A stretch of 64,000 bases of DNA from contig CAWGVO010000021.1 in the NCBI GenBank assembly GCA_963826055.1, forward strand, positions 46,940 through 110,939. The letters run 5' to 3'. This stretch comes from JBBDMC01 sp963826055 (GTDB lineage Bacteria > Pseudomonadota > Alphaproteobacteria > Rhizobiales > Kaistiaceae). The notes under the pieces were generated by a model that was not told the DNA's origin, ran no database searches, and saw only the letters and a program-made list of their open reading frames with translations. This document shows, piece after piece, positions 59,159 to 64,000 of this stretch (positions within the stretch are counted from its first letter, which is position 1; each line of letters opens with the position of its first letter). Made by a program: the position numbers and the translations under genes.

Positions 59159-61159
59159 CTACTGCGCCGAGGCGACCTTGGTCGGCAGGGTGTCGTTGCC
59201 GAGGAGGTTGTCGATGCGCTCGCGCTCGTGCTCGAAGGCGGTCAGGAGATTGTCCTGAAGGACGCGGCCCTGCGGCAGGCGGATGCGCAGCGGGTCGACC
59301 GGCTTGTTGTTGATGCGGATCTCGAAGTGAACGTGGGGTCCGGTCGACATGCCGGTGGAGCCGACATAACCGACGATCTGACCCTGATGCACGCGAACGC
59401 CGGGCTTGATGCCTTTGGCAAAGCGGCTCTGGTGGCCGTAAAGGGTCTCGTAGCCGTTGGTGTGTTTGATCTCGACCAGATTGCCATAGCCCGAAGAGAC
59501 GCCGGCCTTCTCGACGATGCCGTCGCCGGCGGCAAGGATCGGCGTGCCGCGCGGGGCGGCGTAGTCGACACCGGCGTGCAGGATGCGCTTGTGCAGGATC
59601 GGATGCATGCGGTAGCCGAACCGCGAGGTGATACGCGCATCGGGAACCGGTTTGCGCATCAGGAATTTTTTCGCGCTGCGGCCGTCGGGATCATAGAAAT
59701 CGACGGTGCCGTCGTCGGGGGCGCGGAAGCGGTAGAAGCGCTTGGTGACGCCATTGAGGGTCAGTGAGGCAAACAGGATTTCGGGGTCGCCGCTGTCACG
59801 GTCGCTGGCGTCGGGCAGTGAGTGGAAGACCTCCAAAGAATTGCCCGGCGTGATGCGCGACTGGAAGTCTACGTCGTAGGCGAAGATGCGGATGAGCTGG
59901 TCGACGAGAGGCTTCGGGATCTGCTGCTCGAGCGCGGTCTGGTAAACGGCATCGTAGAGCTTCGGCAGGCCGCCGGCGGCCGGCGTCTCCGGCGGCGCCT
60001 CGGCGAAATCGGCCGGCGCCGAGGCCGGTTCGTCGGCCCGCACGAAGACGTTGTTGTCGGCGCGTGCGACGGTCGCCTGATGAGCGCCGCGGTCGTAAAT
60101 GCTGACCCGCATGAGGTTGATGTCATCGCCGCGGTCGGAAAACGCCAGGCGGACCGTCTGGCCGGAGTGGAGGTGGGCAACGTCGACGAGCGGCGACAGG
60201 GCGCTGAAGATCTGGTCGGTGTCGGCCGTGATAATGTGGTTGGTGGTGAACAGCGAGCGCAGGTCTTCGTTGTCCGAGACGGTAAGGACCTTCTCGTAGG
60301 AGTCGCCGCCGGCAATCGCGTCGGTGTCGCTCTTGGCGACGCTGGAGACGTTTTCCGGGACGATGCGCACGCCGAGCGCCGAGAGCGGGTTGGCGTCGGC
60401 GGCAGCGTCGCCGGGACCAACATCGGCAAACGAAAGGGCGGCGGTCTGAATGCCCTCGTCGACCGGCAGGTGGGCGGCGGTGCGAACGACCCGTTCGATC
60501 TCGGAAGTGACCATGTCGGCGGATGGGTCGAGATCGGGCGCGTCAATCGGGAAAGCGCTGACCTTGACCGCGATCTCGCCGTCGACGTTGGCGCCATAGA
60601 GCTGGTCGTCGCCCGGCCCGGCGACGGTGCCGACGGGCGCCGGAGTTGCCGGCTCGGGCGCGGAGGTGTCGGCGAAGATGCTCATGGCGTCGAAGGGTGG
60701 CACCTCGTTGGCGATCTCGTCGTTGGCGGTGCCGAGCGTCGCCTCGATCTTGGCGAAAGGCTTGAGCTTGATGAAGTCGCGCTCGCCCTGGCGGGTAACC
60801 GTCGACACCTGCATCACCTGACGGGTGGCGACCTGCTCCGGGAGGGGGCGCATGCGATCGCTCTTGCGACCGAACACCAGCCCGTCGTTCTGGGCGGTGG
60901 CGACGCCGGCGGCTTCGGGGAGCGAGGCGAACTGGCCGGGGTTGTTGAGGGCCGCCATCAGGGCCGCGCCCATCAGACCGATGGAGGTGACGCCGGTAAG
61001 GACGGTGCCGGTGAGCCAGCGCCAGCTTACCGCCCGGCGCGCGGGAGCGTTGGGGCCGCGCCTGCCGTCGCCGATGGACAGCGGTGGCTCGTTGCCGAGA
61101 TCAATCATCCCCGCATCGGCGCCGTGCATGATAATGCCGAGCCGCGTCGACCCCCTCAC
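59159..61159 (-). CDS. M23 family metallopeptidase (peptidoglycan endopeptidase)
   Basis: A 666-residue membrane-anchored protein: a basic cytoplasmic start, one transmembrane helix (LTGTVLTGVTSIGLMGAALM), a long linker, a peptidase-inhibitory or LysM-like middle domain (DTDQIFSALSPLVDVAHLHSGQ) and a C-terminal M23 domain with zinc ligands in HAGVDYAAPRG and HVHFEI (609-614). It probably cleaves peptidoglycan cross-links during growth or division. GTG at 61159 or ATGs at 61129 and 61108 could start it; GGGGAG lies upstream of the first. Confidence 0.9.
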   Translation of the reverse strand: MRGSTRLGIIMHGADAGMIDLGNEPPLSIGDGRRGPNAPARRAVSWRWLTGTVLTGVTSIGLMGAALMAALNNPGQFASLPEAAGVATAQNDGLVFGRKSDRMRPLPEQVATRQVMQVSTVTRQGERDFIKLKPFAKIEATLGTANDEIANEVPPFDAMSIFADTSAPEPATPAPVGTVAGPGDDQLYGANVDGEIAVKVSAFPIDAPDLDPSADMVTSEIERVVRTAAHLPVDEGIQTAALSFADVGPGDAAADANPLSALGVRIVPENVSSVAKSDTDAIAGGDSYEKVLTVSDNEDLRSLFTTNHIITADTDQIFSALSPLVDVAHLHSGQTVRLAFSDRGDDINLMRVSIYDRGAHQATVARADNNVFVRADEPASAPADFAEAPPETPAAGGLPKLYDAVYQTALEQQIPKPLVDQLIRIFAYDVDFQSRITPGNSLEVFHSLPDASDRDSGDPEILFASLTLNGVTKRFYRFRAPDDGTVDFYDPDGRSAKKFLMRKPVPDARITSRFGYRMHPILHKRILHAGVDYAAPRGTPILAAGDGIVEKAGVSSGYGNLVEIKHTNGYETLYGHQSRFAKGIKPGVRVHQGQIVGYVGSTGMSTGPHVHFEIRINNKPVDPLRIRLPQGRVLQDNLLTAFEHERERIDNLLGNDTLPTKVASAQ

Positions 61160-61356
61160 TGGCGTCTTTATCTCCCCACTCGACGCCGGGCGGTTGTGCG
61201 CCCGCGAACCCCCAGGATTGACGCGACCTTGACCGCGGGTACGTCTAAAGTCAACGCGCGGCAGGCGAATCAGCGTCCTTCAATCGCCGGTTTTTGGGGC
61301 GCCAATAAGGCCGCCGAACGTCTTCCACAAACGCGACGAGTTTTTCGCCGCGGGTG

Positions 61357-61386
61357 TTGACATGGCGCAAGGTGGCCGCCTATATA
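61357..61386 (+). promoter_or_regulatory. rRNA operon promoter
   Basis: TTGACA at 61357-61362 and TATATA at 61381-61386 are separated by 18 bases, the best sigma-70 promoter in the window. It is about 435 bases before 16S. The upstream DNA has a T run (TTTTT in GAGTTTTTCGCC). Confidence 0.75.
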
Positions 61387-61588
61387 CGCCGCTACACGAG
61401 GGCGGCACCGCCGCTGGCGGTGTTCGAAGTTGCCTCGGTTTTCTCGCCGTGGACTGCAAGCTGGGATTCGCTTCGGCGAATGCCCTGTTGGCGTCGGACC
61501 TTCGGGTCCCATGGGCGAGCGGCCACACAGGTCGGCCGAAAGCGACTTGTGAACTTGCAGCAGCGGTATCGGTCTTCCGGTATCGGAC

Positions 61589-61617
61589 GATGGGGTTCCC
61601 CATCGTGTTCTTTGACA
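61589..61617 (+). promoter_or_regulatory. rRNA antitermination leader (boxB-like hairpin and boxA)
   Basis: A perfect hairpin GATGGGG-TT-CCCCATC (61589-61604) is followed at once by TGTTCTTTGACA (61606-61617), which matches the boxA of alphaproteobacterial rRNA leaders. NusB/NusE binding here would prevent premature Rho termination. Confidence 0.65.
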
Positions 61618-61636
61618 ACTGAATAGGAAGAAAGAG

Positions 61637-61714
61637 AAACGTAGGCGGCGGAGTCCTTGCGGGCAACCGATCCTCGGACCGGTTGCCAAAGAGACTTCGG
61701 CGGTACCTACGTTT
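61637..61714 (+). other. Processing stem-loop in the rRNA leader
   Basis: AAACGTAGG (61637-61645) pairs with CCTACGTTT (61706-61714). Within it GGCAACCG (61662-61669) pairs with CGGTTGCC (61680-61687). This nested stem just before 16S may be a substrate for RNase III or help fold the precursor. Confidence 0.55.
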
Positions 61715-61821
61715 AACAAGCTACCCGTTCGCTACGGTCGCAAGGCTGGAGCGGATGTGTGCTTGGGACTCGTCAATAGACCAAGTCGACGTAGTGATCA
61801 GCCGAGACAAGTTCTCAATTC

Positions 61822-63330
<1,509 letters not shown>

Positions 63331-63503
63331 GATCCCTCAGGGGAGCGCCTTCGGGTGCGCCTCTATCGGATCTCTTGGAAACATCAGGCCCCAGATCAGG
63401 GGCCATCTGGCGGGACGCCGCCGTCTTCGTTTCTCTTTCTTCGCGGACACACTCCGCTCTTGATCGGGCCGCCGGGATCGGGCAAACCCGCTTCGCGAAA
63501 GCG

Positions 63504-63580
<77 letters not shown>

Positions 63581-63622
63581 TCAGCGCGGCGCAGCCAGGA
63601 GCGATCAACCGGATCCCCCGGC

Positions 63623-63698
63623 GGGGCCATAGCTCAGTTGGGAGAGCGCCTGCTTTGCAAGCAGGAGGTCGTCGGTTCGATCCCGTCTGGCTCCACCA
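63623..63698 (+). tRNA. tRNA-Ala (anticodon UGC)
   Basis: A 76-base tRNA with the CCA end encoded. The acceptor stem GGGGCCA pairs with TGGCTCC with one G-U pair. The anticodon TGC is at 63656-63658. Its 3' end is copied twice downstream in the spacer. Confidence 0.96.
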
Positions 63699-63874
63699 CT
63701 CACTTCGTTCGTGGTGCAGCCAGCCAGATTGATCGGGCTGTCCGTCCTCGGGCCTTCGGCCCTGCGGGCGGACGGGCTGGCTCCACCAGACTTCGTTTGG
63801 TTTCGCCAGACGGATTGATCAGGTTGTCCGTCCTCGCGCCATTGGCGCTGCGGGCGGACGGGCTGGCTCCACTA
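63687..63874 (+). repeat. Tandem repeats in the 16S-23S spacer copying the tRNA-Ala 3' end
   Basis: CTGGCTCCACCA at 63687-63698 (the tRNA end) recurs at 63777-63788 and, with one change (CTGGCTCCACTA), at 63863-63874. Between them are two imperfect units of 90 and 86 bases, each with GATTGATC, then a GTCCGTCC/GGGCGGAC hairpin with an inner stem (GGGCC/GGCCC or GCGCC/GGCGC). They look like a duplication within the spacer. Confidence 0.8.
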
Positions 63875-64000
63875 CGTTGGTGTGGCGACAAGTTCGGCAA
63901 GTGTCCGCAAGAAACAAGTTTGCGGCGTCCCTTCCAGGGGTCGTCGCCGATCCCTGACATCGTGAAGAGAAGGTTTGTTCGAGTGCCCGCCGCCTGGCGG
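63875..64000 (+). other. Continuing 16S-23S internal transcribed spacer
   Basis: No further gene before the window ends. The 23S rRNA should start beyond base 64000. The sequence is transcribed as part of the rRNA precursor. Confidence 0.7.

Overview
The window is chromosomal DNA from a GC-rich alphaproteobacterium, most likely of the order Hyphomicrobiales (Rhizobiales). The gene order ubiG-lysC-ptsP-prfA-prmC-DUF4167-clpB, the cobS/cobT-dnaJ/bolA and xerD-accA neighbourhoods, an rpoH-type sigma factor, carD, and a 16S-tRNA-Ile-tRNA-Ala rRNA operon all point there. I cannot name a genus by eye. Almost every gene is a chromosomal housekeeping gene. I see no transposase, integrase of a mobile element, phage gene, CRISPR array or toxin-antitoxin pair.

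Layout. 1-4.6 kb: a 5'-truncated M48 metalloprotease lipoprotein, a NarL-type response regulator convergent with a hybrid histidine kinase, and a secreted HExxH protein. 4.8-12.5 kb: rpoH, carD, fdxA, an S4 protein, a SUV3-like helicase, a DUF3108 protein and rpmB. 12.7-18 kb: an FAD monooxygenase and an MCE/Mla-type lipid transport operon (permease, ATPase, MCE protein, auxiliary lipoprotein). 18-24.1 kb: a phytase-like esterase, cobT, a YHYH-domain gene wedged between cobT and cobS, cobS, a J-domain protein and bolA. 24.1-38.1 kb: a VPLPA-CTERM surface protein, a geranylgeranyl-reductase-like flavoprotein, a CorC-like transporter, aroB, aroK, a small membrane protein, xerD, accA, an L,D-transpeptidase-fold lipoprotein, an SLC13 permease and secA. 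38.4-52.1 kb: parvulin, argJ, mutT, a small membrane protein, a methyltransferase, comF, a nitrilase, DUF1178, ubiG, lysC, ptsP, prfA, prmC and DUF4167. 52.1-56.3 kb: three genes interposed before clpB (polytopic membrane protein, PAP2 phosphatase, threonine-synthase-like enzyme). 56.4-64 kb: clpB, an M23 peptidase, then an rRNA operon with promoter, structured leader, 16S, tRNA-Ile(GAU), tRNA-Ala(UGC) and the start of the 16S-23S spacer.

The most striking feature is not a new system. Ten reading-frame breaks lie in eight conserved genes (the MCE auxiliary lipoprotein, the MCE gene twice, the phytase-like gene, cobT, argJ, ubiG twice, prfA, prmC). Every one is repaired by removing exactly one base. 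As prfA, prmC and ubiG matter for growth, I favour insertion-type sequencing errors over real decay. Other points of interest are the YHYH gene inside the cobaltochelatase operon, tandem repeats in the rRNA spacer that copy the 3' end of tRNA-Ala, a perfect 11-bp inverted repeat between the divergent threonine-synthase and clpB genes, three intergenic repeat families, and the missing grxC between comF and the nitrilase gene. I did not find a convincing undescribed biological system.
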